Assembly: GCF_036226445.1 (NCBI RefSeq)
Contig: NZ_CP108474.1
Coordinates: 5,704,001 to 5,768,000, forward strand
Reading direction: 5' to 3'
Length of the DNA: 64,000 nt
Source of the DNA: Streptomyces sp. NBC_01255
GTDB taxonomy: Bacteria > Actinomycetota > Actinomycetes > Streptomycetales > Streptomycetaceae
Numbering within the stretch: the first letter of the stretch is position 1; each line of letters begins with the position of its first letter. Shown in pieces: positions 32,689 through 40,936 of this stretch. Below the pieces are notes generated by a model that ran no database searches, was not told the DNA's origin, and was given only the letters and a program-made list of their open reading frames with translations. The position numbers and the translations under genes are program-made.

Positions 32689-32774
32689 CCCCCCGTACGC
32701 CGATGGGGGCCGCGCGCCGAAGCGCGCGACTCCCCCCGTACGCCGGTGGGGGCCGCCCGCCGAAGCGCGCGGCC
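32689..32774. repeat. Two tandem 43-bp repeats
   Basis: A 43-bp unit starting CCCCCCGTACGCCG occurs at 32689-32731 and 32732-32774 with a few differences. The second copy contributes to the terminator hairpin of the downstream aminopeptidase gene. Confidence 0.8.
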
Positions 32775-32780
32775 CCCACC
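32745..32780 (-). terminator. Hairpin terminator of the second aminopeptidase N gene
   Basis: GGTGGGGGCCGC (32745-32756) pairs perfectly with GCGGCCCCCACC (32769-32780), ten bases after the stop. Confidence 0.85.
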
Positions 32781-32790
32781 GTCCTCCGTG

Positions 32791-35340
32791 CTATCCGGCC
32801 AGGCGGTCGCAGGCCTGAGCGCGCAGCGCGCGCGCCAGGTCGTCCCGCGCCTCCAGGACGAGGCGGCGCAGCGCCGGGGCCGCCGACTCGTGCGCCGTCA
32901 GCCAGGCGTCCGCCGCGGCCAGCGTCTCGTCACTGTCCTGGAGCCCCGGGAAGAGGCCCTTGACCACGTCGATGCCGATCTGGATCGACCGCGCGGCCCA
33001 CAGCCCCTCGATCGCCGCGAAGTACTTCTCCGCGTACGGGGCGATCAGCTCTCGCTGCGTCGGCTGGACGAAGCCCGCGATCGTCGCCTCCACCAGCGCG
33101 TTCGACAGGGTGTCCGACTCGACGACCTGCGCCCAGGCCTGAGCCTTGACCGCGGCCGAGGGCCGCGAGGCGAGCAGCCGGACCTGGTGGCGCTTGCCCG
33201 TCGCCGTGTCGTCCCGGGACAGCTCCTCGCCGATCCGGCCCTCGTCCGCCCGGCCGTGCGCGGCCAGCGGGGAGAGCAGCGCCCAGCGCAGCTCCTGGTC
33301 GACGTCGAGCCCGTCGATCTTCGCCGTACCGTCGAGCAGCCCCTCCAGGAGCTGGAAGTCGGCGTCCGAGCCGGCCGTGGCCGCGAAGAACCGCGCCCAG
33401 GTCAGCTGGTGCTCGCTGCCCGGCTCGGCCAGCCGCAGCTCGCGCAGCCCGCCCTCGGCGAGCAGCCGCCCGCCCTCCTCACGCCAGTCGGGAGCCGCGT
33501 AGAGGGAGACCGCGGACTTCGTCCAGGCGTGCACCATCTGGACCACGCCGATGTCGGTCTCGCGGCCCGCGAAGGCGAGCGCGACGGAGACGAAGTCCCG
33601 GGCCGGCATCAGCCCGTCACGGGTCAGGTTCCACAGCGCCGACCAGCACAGGGCGCGGGCCAGCGGGTCGCTGATGTCGCCGAGGTGCGCGCGCAGGGTG
33701 GCGAGCGAGCCCTCGTCGAAGCGGATCTTGCAGTACGTCAGGTCGTCGTCGTTGACGAGGACCAGGTCGGGCTTCTCCTCGCCCGCCAGCTCCGCGACGA
33801 CGGTCCGGGCGCCGGTGATGTCGGTCTCGGCGCGCGCGAAGCGCACGAGGTCTCCGTCGGCCGACAGCCGGTAGAGGCCGACCGCCGCCCGGTGCGGACG
33901 CAGCTCCCCGCCCTCCTGGACGACGGCGAGCTCGGTGATCCGGCCCTCCGCGTCGTAGGTGACGGCCGGCGTCAGCGTGTTCACGCCGGAGGTCTGGAGC
34001 CAGGACTTCGCCCAGGTCGTCATGTCCCGGCCGGAGGTCTCCTCCAGGATCGTGAGGAGGTCGGCGAGGCGCGTGTTCCCGTACGCGTGGCGCTTGAAGT
34101 AGCGGCGCGCGCCCTCCAGGAACGCGTCCCGGCCGGCGTACGCGACGAGCTGCTTCAGGACGGACGCGCCCTTGGCGTACGTGATGCCGTCGAAGTTGAG
34201 CTTGGCGTCCTCCAGGTCACGGATGTCGGCCGTGATCGGGTGCGTGGACGGCAGCTGGTCGGCGCGGTACGCCCAGGCCTTGCGGTTGTTGGCGAAGGTG
34301 ACCCAGCTGTTGGTGAAGCGGGTCGCCTCGGCGTTCACGAAGGAGCCCATGAAGTCCGCGAAGGACTCCTTCAGCCACAGGTCGTCCCACCACACCATGG
34401 TGACGAGGTCGCCGAACCACATGTGCGCCATCTCGTGGAGGATGACGTTGGCCCGGCTCTCGTACGCGGCCTGCGTGACCTTGCCCCGGTAGATGTACTC
34501 CTCGCGGAAGGTCACCATGCCCGGGTTCTCCATCGCGCCGAGGTTGTACTCGGGGACGAAGGCCTGGTCGTACTTCCCGAAGGGGTACGGGTAGTCGAAG
34601 TTGTCGTGGAAGAAGTCGAAGCCCTGCTTGGTGATCAGGAAGACGTCGTCCGCGTCGAAGTGCTTCGCGAGGCTCTTGCGGCACATCGCGCCGAGCGGGA
34701 TCTCCAGCTCGCCGCGCGTGTAGCTGTCGGTCACGTAGTGGTACGGGCCCGCCACGACGCACGTGATGTACGTGGAGATCGGCGCCGTCTCGGCGAACCG
34801 CCACACGCCCTCGGCGTCCTGCTCCCCGGCGCCGTTCGACCAGACCGTCCACCCCTCGGGCGCGGTCACCGCGAAGCGGTACGGGGCCTTGAGGTCGGGC
34901 TGCTCGAAGTTGGCGTACACCCGGCGGGCGTCGGCCGGCTCGTACTGCGTGTAGAGGTAGACCTCGCCGTCCTCCGGGTCCACGAAGCGGTGCATGCCCT
35001 CGCCGGTCCGGCTGTAGGCGCACTGCGCGTCCACCACGAGCACGTTCTCGTCGGCGAGGCCGTCGACGGTGATCCGCGAGCCGTCGAAGACGGCGGCCGG
35101 GTCCAGGGAACGGCCGTTGAGGGTGACGGCGTTCACGGACGGGGCGATCAGGTCCACGAACGTGCTCGCGCCCTCGCCGGTGCGGCGGAAGCGGATCGTC
35201 GTCTCCGAGCGGAAGGTGCGCACCGCCTCGGTCGAGTCGCCGACCGCCGAGCGCAGGTCGAGGACGACCTCGTACCCGTCGACGGACAGCAGCGCGGCCC
35301 GCTCGTGGGCCTCGTCGCGGGACAGATTCTCACCGGGCAC
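32791..35340 (-). CDS. pepN2: Aminopeptidase N, second paralogue (M1)
   Basis: 849 residues. Same layout as the other M1 peptidase of the window: VPGENLSRDEAHERAALLSVDGYEVVLDL start, GAMENPGMVTFREEY, zinc site HEMAHMWFGDLVTMVWWDDLWLKESFA, and a helical C-domain. Start GTG 35338-35340 with GGAG upstream, at the position equivalent to that in the first copy. The two differ at substrate-lining positions (GAMENP against GAMENA; VWWDDLWLKE against EWWNDLWLNE), so specificity may have split. It is divergent from the DsbA-like gene. Its own terminator follows. Confidence 0.94.
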   Translation of the reverse strand: MPGENLSRDEAHERAALLSVDGYEVVLDLRSAVGDSTEAVRTFRSETTIRFRRTGEGASTFVDLIAPSVNAVTLNGRSLDPAAVFDGSRITVDGLADENVLVVDAQCAYSRTGEGMHRFVDPEDGEVYLYTQYEPADARRVYANFEQPDLKAPYRFAVTAPEGWTVWSNGAGEQDAEGVWRFAETAPISTYITCVVAGPYHYVTDSYTRGELEIPLGAMCRKSLAKHFDADDVFLITKQGFDFFHDNFDYPYPFGKYDQAFVPEYNLGAMENPGMVTFREEYIYRGKVTQAAYESRANVILHEMAHMWFGDLVTMVWWDDLWLKESFADFMGSFVNAEATRFTNSWVTFANNRKAWAYRADQLPSTHPITADIRDLEDAKLNFDGITYAKGASVLKQLVAYAGRDAFLEGARRYFKRHAYGNTRLADLLTILEETSGRDMTTWAKSWLQTSGVNTLTPAVTYDAEGRITELAVVQEGGELRPHRAAVGLYRLSADGDLVRFARAETDITGARTVVAELAGEEKPDLVLVNDDDLTYCKIRFDEGSLATLRAHLGDISDPLARALCWSALWNLTRDGLMPARDFVSVALAFAGRETDIGVVQMVHAWTKSAVSLYAAPDWREEGGRLLAEGGLRELRLAEPGSEHQLTWARFFAATAGSDADFQLLEGLLDGTAKIDGLDVDQELRWALLSPLAAHGRADEGRIGEELSRDDTATGKRHQVRLLASRPSAAVKAQAWAQVVESDTLSNALVEATIAGFVQPTQRELIAPYAEKYFAAIEGLWAARSIQIGIDVVKGLFPGLQDSDETLAAADAWLTAHESAAPALRRLVLEARDDLARALRAQACDRLAG

Positions 35341-35449
35341 GGTCACTCCTTCGTGGCACGTTCGAAACAGCACCGATCCTCCCATGTGCCACTGTCACGC
35401 GGCACACGGGAATGCCTTCGAGCGCCCGTGGCGTTTGCTCCTTTCGGCG

Positions 35450-35500
35450 CACCACGCATCAGCACCACGCATCAGCACCACGCATCAGTACCGCGATCAG
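35450..35500. repeat. 13-bp tandem repeats upstream of the DsbA-like gene
   Basis: CACCACGCATCAG is repeated three times without mismatch (35450-35488), followed by a degenerate fourth unit to 35500. The array is in the 194-base gap between divergent pepN2 and the DsbA-like gene, 35 bases before the latter's start. Confidence 0.85.
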
Positions 35501-35534
35501 CTTCACCTTCATCACGGCCGTACCGAGGAGTGAC

Positions 35535-36167
35535 ATGTCCGAGAGCAGGACCACCGCAGACTTCTACTTCGACCCGATGTGCCCGTGGGCCTGGATGACC
35601 TCCCGCTGGATGCTGGAGGTGGAGCAGGTGCGCCCGGTCGACGTGCGCTGGAAGGTCATGAGCCTGGCCGTGCTCAACGAGAACCGGCTCGACGAGCTCC
35701 CGGCCGAGTACCGCGAGCTGCTGACCCAGGCCTGGGGCCCGGTCCGCGTCGTCGTCGCCGCCCAGCAGCTGCACGGCGACGAGGTCGTCGGCAAGCTCTA
35801 CACGGCGCTCGGCACCCGCTTCCACAACAACGGCGAGGGCGCGACCCGTGAGGCGATCGTCGGCGCGCTGACGGACGTCGGCCTGCCGGAGGACCTGGTC
35901 GAGTACGCCGACAAGGACACCTACGACGCCGAGCTGCGCGCCTCCCACACGGAGGGCATAGAGAAGGTCGGCCAGGACGTCGGCACCCCGGTCATCGCGG
36001 TGCCGGGCCCGACGGGCGACGAGGTCGCCTTCTTCGGTCCGGTCGTCACCCCGACCCCGCGCGGCGAGGCGGCGGCCCGGCTGTGGGACGGCACGCTGCT
36101 CGTGGCGTCGACGCCGGGCTTCTACGAGATCAAGCGCACCCGGACGGCGGCGCCCAGCTTCGAGTAG
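35535..36167 (+). CDS. DsbA-family oxidoreductase, mycothiol-dependent nitroreductase-like, CPWA motif
   Basis: 210 residues, ATG 35535 with GAGGAG six bases upstream. Thioredoxin-fold protein of the DsbA/Rv2466c group: the active site is FDPMCPWAWMTSRWML, followed by the helical insertion and cis-Pro region (DVGTPVIAVPG). Rv2466c of Mycobacterium uses a CPWC pair reduced by mycothiol. Here the second Cys is Ala, so a one-thiol mechanism (mixed disulfide with mycothiol) would be required. There is no signal peptide, so it is cytoplasmic. It neighbours sodF and pepN2 in the order I recall from S. coelicolor. Confidence 0.88.
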   Translation: MSESRTTADFYFDPMCPWAWMTSRWMLEVEQVRPVDVRWKVMSLAVLNENRLDELPAEYRELLTQAWGPVRVVVAAQQLHGDEVVGKLYTALGTRFHNNGEGATREAIVGALTDVGLPEDLVEYADKDTYDAELRASHTEGIEKVGQDVGTPVIAVPGPTGDEVAFFGPVVTPTPRGEAAARLWDGTLLVASTPGFYEIKRTRTAAPSFE

Positions 36168-36185
36168 TCCGCACCGCAGGCACAG

Positions 36186-36222
36186 AAGAACCCCCGTGAT
36201 TCACGTCATCACGGGGGTTCTT
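36186..36222. terminator. Bidirectional hairpin terminator
   Basis: A perfect 15-bp stem (36186-36200 with 36208-36222), seven-base loop, A-rich on one side and T-rich on the other. It serves the convergent DsbA-like and sodF genes. Confidence 0.9.
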
Positions 36223-36296
36223 CCTCTTCACGTCCGCAGGTGAAGGTTGAGAAGACGATCACGAGCAGGACGGCGGGGGGCCCTTCCGGGCTCTGG

Positions 36297-36941
36297 TCAG
36301 AAGGAGATCAGCGGGACCGAGGCCTTGGCGGCCTGGTAGCGCTTGCTCACGTCCTGCCAGTTGACGACCTGCCACATGGCCTCGATGAAGTCCACCTTCT
36401 GGTTCTTGTACTGCAGGTAGAAGGCGTGCTCCCAGGCGTCGAAGACGAGGACCGGGACCGAGCCCTGGCCGACGTTGCCCTGGTGGTCGTAGACCTGCTC
36501 GACGATGAGCCGGCCGCTGATCGGCTCGTACGCGAGGACACCCCAGCCGGAGCCCTGGGTGGTCGCGGAGGCCTTCGTCAGCTGGGCCTTGAACTTGGCG
36601 AAGGACCCGAAGGACTCGGTGATCGCGTCCGCGAGGTCACCGACGCCGTCGGCGGCCAGCGGCTCGCCGCCGCCCCCGTCCTTCGGGCTGTTCATGTTGT
36701 TCCAGTAGATGGAGTGGAGGATGTGGCCGGAGAGGTGGAACGCGAGGTTCTTCTCCAGGCCGGTGATCGAGCCCCACTGGTCCTTGTCGCGGGCCTCCTC
36801 CAGCTGCTCCAGGGTGTCGTTCGCGCCCTTGACGTACGCGGCGTGGTGCTTGTCGTGGTGCAGCTCGATGATCTGCGGATTGATCACCGGCTCCAGCGCC
36901 GCGTAGTCGTACGGCAGCTCCGGAAGTGTGTAGATCGCCAT
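36297..36941 (-). CDS. sodF: Iron (Fe/Mn-type) superoxide dismutase
   Basis: 214 residues. Converts superoxide to peroxide and oxygen in the cytoplasm. Metal ligands: His in [11 protein letters not shown], His in [13 protein letters not shown], Asp and His in [13 protein letters not shown]. The AAY and GSGWG signatures mark the Fe/Mn family. ATG 36941 has GAAGGGG eight bases upstream. In Streptomyces the sodF genes are repressed by nickel-bound Nur while nickel SOD is made; a TTGC-N9-GCAA dyad at 36972-36988 upstream fits such control. Confidence 0.95.
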   Translation of the reverse strand: MAIYTLPELPYDYAALEPVINPQIIELHHDKHHAAYVKGANDTLEQLEEARDKDQWGSITGLEKNLAFHLSGHILHSIYWNNMNSPKDGGGGEPLAADGVGDLADAITESFGSFAKFKAQLTKASATTQGSGWGVLAYEPISGRLIVEQVYDHQGNVGQGSVPVLVFDAWEHAFYLQYKNQKVDFIEAMWQVVNWQDVSKRYQAAKASVPLISF

Positions 36942-36971
36942 GTGCCCGGCCCCTTCAATGGCTCCTGCTTA

Positions 36972-36989
36972 TTGCAACCTATGCGCAAG
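36972..36989 (-). promoter_or_regulatory. Candidate Nur box of sodF
   Basis: TTGC (36972-36975) and GCAA (36985-36988) form a dyad nine bases apart, within TTGCAA and GCGCAAG, 31 bases before the sodF start. Similar TTGCAA-type sites are the known targets of the nickel regulator Nur. Confidence 0.5.
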
Positions 36990-37058
36990 TGCAGGCTAAC
37001 AGTAGGTGCGGGAGATGTTGATCAGTCCTTCGCCCTAGGTCCTGGGGTCCACTCATGG

Positions 37059-37095
37059 CGAAACCCCCGAACCGGAAGGCGGTTCGGGGGTTTCG
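37059..37095 (-). terminator. Hairpin terminator of the first permease gene
   Basis: A perfect 16-bp stem (37059-37074 with 37080-37095) and five-base loop, 17 bases beyond the permease stop. Confidence 0.9.
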
Positions 37096-37112
37096 GGACG
37101 AGACGGTACGGA

Positions 37113-38531
37113 TCAGGAAGTGCGGCTCGCCGCCGCCTTCTGGCGTACGAAGCCGACGGCGGCGAGCAGCAGCGTCAGCCCGCCCGTCCAGTACAGCTGC
37201 ACGCGCGTGCCCTCCTCGCGGGCCATCAGGACGAAGATCGCCGCCATGCCGGCCAGCGCCACCCAGGTCAGCACCGGGAAGGCCCACATCCGCACGACGA
37301 GCTTCTCCGGCGCCTCGCGCTCGGTGCGGCGGCGCAGCACCAGCTGGGAGGCGGCGATGAAGAACCAGACGACCAGGATGATCGCGCCGATGGTGTTGAG
37401 CAGCCAGATGAAGATGTCGTCCGGCCGCCAGTAGCTCAGCAGCACACAGCCGAAGCCGAAGACGGAGGAGACGAGGACGGCCGGGCGCGGGACGCCGCTG
37501 GAGAGCTTGCCGAGCGCCTTCGGGCCCTGACCGCGCGCCACGAGCGAACCGGCCATGCGGGAGGCGCCGTAGATGTTGGCGTTCATCGCGGAGAGCAGGG
37601 CGACCAGCACGACCACGTTCATGATCTGGCCGGCCGCCGGGATGCCCAGGTGGTCGAGGGTGGCGACGTACGGGCCCTTCTCCACGACCGCCTTGTCGTC
37701 CCACGGGACGAGGGTGACGATGACCGCCATCGAGCCGATGTAGAAGAGCGCGATCCGCCACATCGCCGTACGGACGGCCTTGGCGACGCCCTGCACCGGG
37801 TGCTCGGACTCGGCGGCCGCGATGGTGACCGTCTCCAGGCCTCCGTACGCGAAGACGGAGGCGAGCAGGCCGACGATCAGGCCCTCGGAGCCGTTGGGGA
37901 AGAAGCCGCCGTCACCGGTGAGGTTCGTGGTGCCGGGCGCGGGGGCGTCCGTGCCGGGCAGGAGGCCGGTGATGGCGAGCACGCCGATGCCGAGGAAGAG
38001 GACGATCGCGCCGACCTTCAGCGCGGCGAACCAGAACTCGAACTCGCCGAAGTTCTTCACCGCCGCCAGGTTGGTGGCGCAGAAGACCACCATGAAGAGC
38101 GCGACCCAGGCCCACTCGGGGCTGCCCGGGAACCAGCCGGTCATGATCTTCGCCGCGCCGATGCCCTCCAGGCCGACGGCGACACAGAGCAGGAACCAGA
38201 AGGCCCAGCCCGAGGTGAAGCCCGCCCAGGAGCCGAAGGCGCGCTCGGCGTGGACGGAGAAGGAGCCGGAGGCCGGGTTCGCCGCCGACATCTCGCCGAG
38301 CATGCGCATCACGAGCATGACGAGGACGCCGGAGAGGGCGTAGGCGATCACGATCGACGGGCCGGCGGCGGCGATGCCGGCGCCGGAGCCGACGAAGAGT
38401 CCGGCGCCGATGACGCCGCCGAGGGCGATCATCGAGAGGTGGCGCTGCTTGAGGCCGTGCGTGAGGCCCTCGGCGGGTGCGGTCGCGCCGTCCTTGCGGT
38501 CGGCCGGCGCGGGCGCGGTGGTCCGAGACAT
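37113..38531 (-). CDS. Amino-acid permease (APC superfamily), copy 1
   Basis: 472 residues from ATG 38529-38531. Twelve predicted helices. The family signature follows a 25-residue cytoplasmic lead: GLKQRHLSMIALGGVIGAGLFVGSG (shown as KQRHLSMIALGG and VIGAGLFVGSG), then PSIVIAYALSGVLVMLVMRMLGEM and SFSVHAERAFGSWAGF. It imports an amino acid, most like the GABA/proline/aromatic permease group, by proton symport. Two further paralogues lie at 38648-40021 and 40937-42376. An AGACTGTGG element 39 bases upstream of its start is shared with copy 2. Confidence 0.9.
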   Translation of the reverse strand: MSRTTAPAPADRKDGATAPAEGLTHGLKQRHLSMIALGGVIGAGLFVGSGAGIAAAGPSIVIAYALSGVLVMLVMRMLGEMSAANPASGSFSVHAERAFGSWAGFTSGWAFWFLLCVAVGLEGIGAAKIMTGWFPGSPEWAWVALFMVVFCATNLAAVKNFGEFEFWFAALKVGAIVLFLGIGVLAITGLLPGTDAPAPGTTNLTGDGGFFPNGSEGLIVGLLASVFAYGGLETVTIAAAESEHPVQGVAKAVRTAMWRIALFYIGSMAVIVTLVPWDDKAVVEKGPYVATLDHLGIPAAGQIMNVVVLVALLSAMNANIYGASRMAGSLVARGQGPKALGKLSSGVPRPAVLVSSVFGFGCVLLSYWRPDDIFIWLLNTIGAIILVVWFFIAASQLVLRRRTEREAPEKLVVRMWAFPVLTWVALAGMAAIFVLMAREEGTRVQLYWTGGLTLLLAAVGFVRQKAAASRTS

Positions 38532-38569
38532 GGGCGAGCCCTGTTCACTAGCTGAGACGGGGAGGGAGC

Positions 38570-38578
38570 CCACAGTCT
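38570..38578 (-). promoter_or_regulatory. AGACTGTGG element upstream of permease 1
   Basis: AGACTGTGG on the minus strand, 39 bases before the ATG, inside the small dyad CCCA-GACTG-TGGG. The same nine bases precede permease 2 at nearly the same distance. Confidence 0.35.
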
Positions 38579-38647
38579 GGGTGGGCACACCGCTCAGAGG
38601 GAACCGATGTCCGCTATACGGTCACGACCTTCACACAAAGTGAAGGT

Positions 38648-40021
38648 TCATGCCCGGTTCGTACGCAGCTCCCGTACCCACGCGATCAGCAGCACCAAGC
38701 CGGTCGCCGCCGCCGACCACAGCACCTGCGGACGCGCCGCGTCGTCGGTGAGCATCAGGACGAGCACCGCCGCCATCGCGGCCAGCGCCACCCACGTCAG
38801 CCACGGGAAGCCCCACATCCGCAGCGTCAGCGTCTCCGGTGCCTCGTGCTCGATCCGGCGCCGCAGCTTCAGCTGCGAGACCGCGATCAGGGCCCAGACG
38901 AAGAGCAGCACCGCGCCGACCGCGTTGAGCATGTAGAGGAAGACGGAGTCCGGCCACTTCAGATTGAGGAGTACGGAGACGAAGCCGAAGGCCACCGAGG
39001 CGAGCACCGCCCGGCGCGGCACCCCGCCGGGCGAGACCCGGAGCAGCCCCTTCGGCGCCTCCCCGCGCTCCGCGAGCGAGAACACCATCCGGGACGACCC
39101 GTACAGGTTGGCGTTGAGCGCCGAGAGCAGCGCCACGAACACCACCACGTTCATGATCTGGCCCGCCGCCGGCACCCCGATCGCGTCCAGGACCGCCACG
39201 TACGGCGACTGGCCCGGCTCCATCGACGTCCACGGCAGCAGGGTCACGATGACCAGCATCGACCCCACGTAGAAGAGGAGGATCCGCCACACCGCGCTGC
39301 GCACCGCCCGCGCCACGTTCCGCGCCGGGTCGGCCGACTCGGCCGCCGCGATCGTGACGACCTCCAGGCCGCCGAAGGCGAAGATCACGGCCAGGACACC
39401 GGAGACGACGCCCGCCCAGCCGTTCGGCAGGAAACCGCCCTGACCGGTCAGATTGGCCATCCCCACGGGATCCGTGTCGGGCAGCCAGCCGACGATCGCG
39501 AGCGTGCCGAGGATCAGGAAGAGCACGATCGCGCCGACCTTCAGCGCGGCGAACCAGAACTCGAACTCACCGAAGTTCTTCACCGCCGCCAGGTTGGCGA
39601 GGGTGAAGACGACCATGAAGATCAGCACCCAGCCCCACTGCGGGACCCCCGGCGCCCAGCCGTTGGCGATCCGCGCCGCGCCCGTCGCCTCCACCGCGAG
39701 GACGACGACCAGCAGGAACCAGTACAGCCAGCCCACCGAGAAACCCGCCCAGCGCCCGAGGGCCCGCTCGGCGTGGACCGAGAACGCCCCGGAGGCGGGC
39801 ATCGCCGCCGACATCTCGCCCAGCATCCGCATGACGAGCATCGCGAGCGCGCCCGCGATCAGATACGAGACCACGATGCCGGGACCGGCGACCGCGATGC
39901 CCGCGCCCGAACCGACGAAGAGCCCGGCACCGATCACCCCGCCGAGCCCCAGCATCGTCAGATGACGCTGCTTCAGACCGTGGGAGAGGGGCTCCGGTTC
40001 GGGGGCGAGGGAGTCGTGCAT
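38648..40021 (-). CDS. Amino-acid permease (APC superfamily), copy 2
   Basis: 457 residues from ATG 40019-40021. Same twelve-helix plan as copy 1 and clearly its closest relative here: GLKQRHLTMLGLGGVIGAG, AMPASGAFSVHAERALGRWAGF, EFWFAALKVGAIVLFLILG and the loop LLPWTSMEPGQSPYVAVLDAIGVPAAGQIMNVV. The N-terminal lead is shorter (12 residues). It lies directly upstream of copy 1 (116 bases apart, same strand) and is divergent from bioY. The pair probably arose by tandem duplication and then changed substrate or expression. Confidence 0.9.
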   Translation of the reverse strand: MHDSLAPEPEPLSHGLKQRHLTMLGLGGVIGAGLFVGSGAGIAVAGPGIVVSYLIAGALAMLVMRMLGEMSAAMPASGAFSVHAERALGRWAGFSVGWLYWFLLVVVLAVEATGAARIANGWAPGVPQWGWVLIFMVVFTLANLAAVKNFGEFEFWFAALKVGAIVLFLILGTLAIVGWLPDTDPVGMANLTGQGGFLPNGWAGVVSGVLAVIFAFGGLEVVTIAAAESADPARNVARAVRSAVWRILLFYVGSMLVIVTLLPWTSMEPGQSPYVAVLDAIGVPAAGQIMNVVVFVALLSALNANLYGSSRMVFSLAERGEAPKGLLRVSPGGVPRRAVLASVAFGFVSVLLNLKWPDSVFLYMLNAVGAVLLFVWALIAVSQLKLRRRIEHEAPETLTLRMWGFPWLTWVALAAMAAVLVLMLTDDAARPQVLWSAAATGLVLLIAWVRELRTNRA

Positions 40022-40057
40022 GTGGGGGCTCGTGCTCTCTGACGGTTTATGGAGACT

Positions 40058-40066
40058 CCACAGTCT
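40058..40066 (-). promoter_or_regulatory. AGACTGTGG element upstream of permease 2
   Basis: AGACTGTGG, 37 bases before the ATG, embedded in the dyad GAGACT-N4-AGTCTC (40052-40067). It matches the element before permease 1. Confidence 0.4.
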
Positions 40067-40274
40067 CTCCAGTGAAGGCGCCTTGGTGCAAAAGGGACCT
40101 CCCTGTACGAGTTCCCAGTGACAAGCGTCACGTGGCGCGAGGCGCGATCGGCGGGGTTTGTTCGATCTCCACGAAGGGCTCGACCGCTGCTTTGTGGGCG
40201 GCTGACGGTGATCGGACGCTCACTCCTGGCATAGCGTCAACGTGTCCCACCCACCCTCACCCCGCGGAGTACCG

Positions 40275-40868
40275 ATGAGCACCGCCGCCGCCCCCGTCCG
40301 TTCCCTCCGTGCGGGCACCGTCCTCGCCGACCTGCTCCCCGCGAGCCGCGCCCGCGACATCGCCCTGGTCGTCGGCGGCGCCGCCCTGACCGGCCTCGCC
40401 GCGCAGATCTCCGTCCCGGTCCCCGGCTCCCCGGTCCCGGTCTCCGGCCAGACCTTCGCCGCCCTGCTCGTCGGCACCGCGCTCGGCGCCCGCCGCGGCT
40501 TCCTCGCCCTCGCCGCGTACGCCGTGGCGGGCATGGCGGGCGTGCCGTGGTTCGCGCAGGCCACCTCGGGCTACGGCATGCCGTCCTTCGGCTACATCCT
40601 CGGCATGATGCTCGCCGCGACCGTCGTCGGCGCCCTCGCCCGCCGCGGCGCCGACCGCTCGGTGCTCCGCACGGCCGGCGCGATGGCCCTGGGCTCCGCG
40701 ATCATCTACGCGGTCGGCGTGCCCTACCTGGCGCTCGCCACCGGCATGACCTTCGGCCAGGCCGTCGCCGCGGGCCTCACCCCGTTCCTCATCGGCGACG
40801 CCCTCAAGGCCGCACTCGCCATGGGCGCCCTGCCGGCCGCCTGGAAGCTCGTCGGCCGCAAGGGCTGA
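40275..40868 (+). CDS. bioY: BioY biotin transporter (S component)
   Basis: 197 residues, ATG 40275 with GGAG upstream. Six predicted helices. BioY hallmarks: ALTGLAAQISVPVPGSPVPVSGQTFAALLVGTALGARRG (VPVPGSPVPVSGQTFA contains the conserved substrate loop) and AVAGMAGVPWFA, YGMPSFGYILG. It captures biotin and either works alone or with the shared EcfAT energising module; no ecfA, ecfT, bioM or bioN is nearby. It is flanked by amino-acid permeases and is not linked to biotin synthesis genes. Confidence 0.92.
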   Translation: MSTAAAPVRSLRAGTVLADLLPASRARDIALVVGGAALTGLAAQISVPVPGSPVPVSGQTFAALLVGTALGARRGFLALAAYAVAGMAGVPWFAQATSGYGMPSFGYILGMMLAATVVGALARRGADRSVLRTAGAMALGSAIIYAVGVPYLALATGMTFGQAVAAGLTPFLIGDALKAALAMGALPAAWKLVGRKG

Positions 40869-40884
40869 GCGTGTAGCGGTACGC

Positions 40885-40923
40885 GAGAGGGCCCGTCGTT
40901 CCGGGGGAACGACGGGCCCTCTC
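40885..40923. terminator. Bidirectional hairpin terminator
   Basis: A perfect 18-bp stem (40885-40902 with 40906-40923) with a three-base loop between bioY and the convergent permease 3. Confidence 0.9.
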
Positions 40924-40936
40924 GTCTGCGTACGGA

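Noticed and set aside
35450..35500. Possible CRISPR-like array
   Set aside because: The 13-bp units are directly adjacent, with no spacers and no cas genes.
40072..40278. 68-codon ORF in the gap between permease 2 and bioY
   Set aside because: It has no ribosome site, overlaps the bioY start and has ordinary non-coding composition. The gap otherwise shows only the AGACTGTGG dyad.
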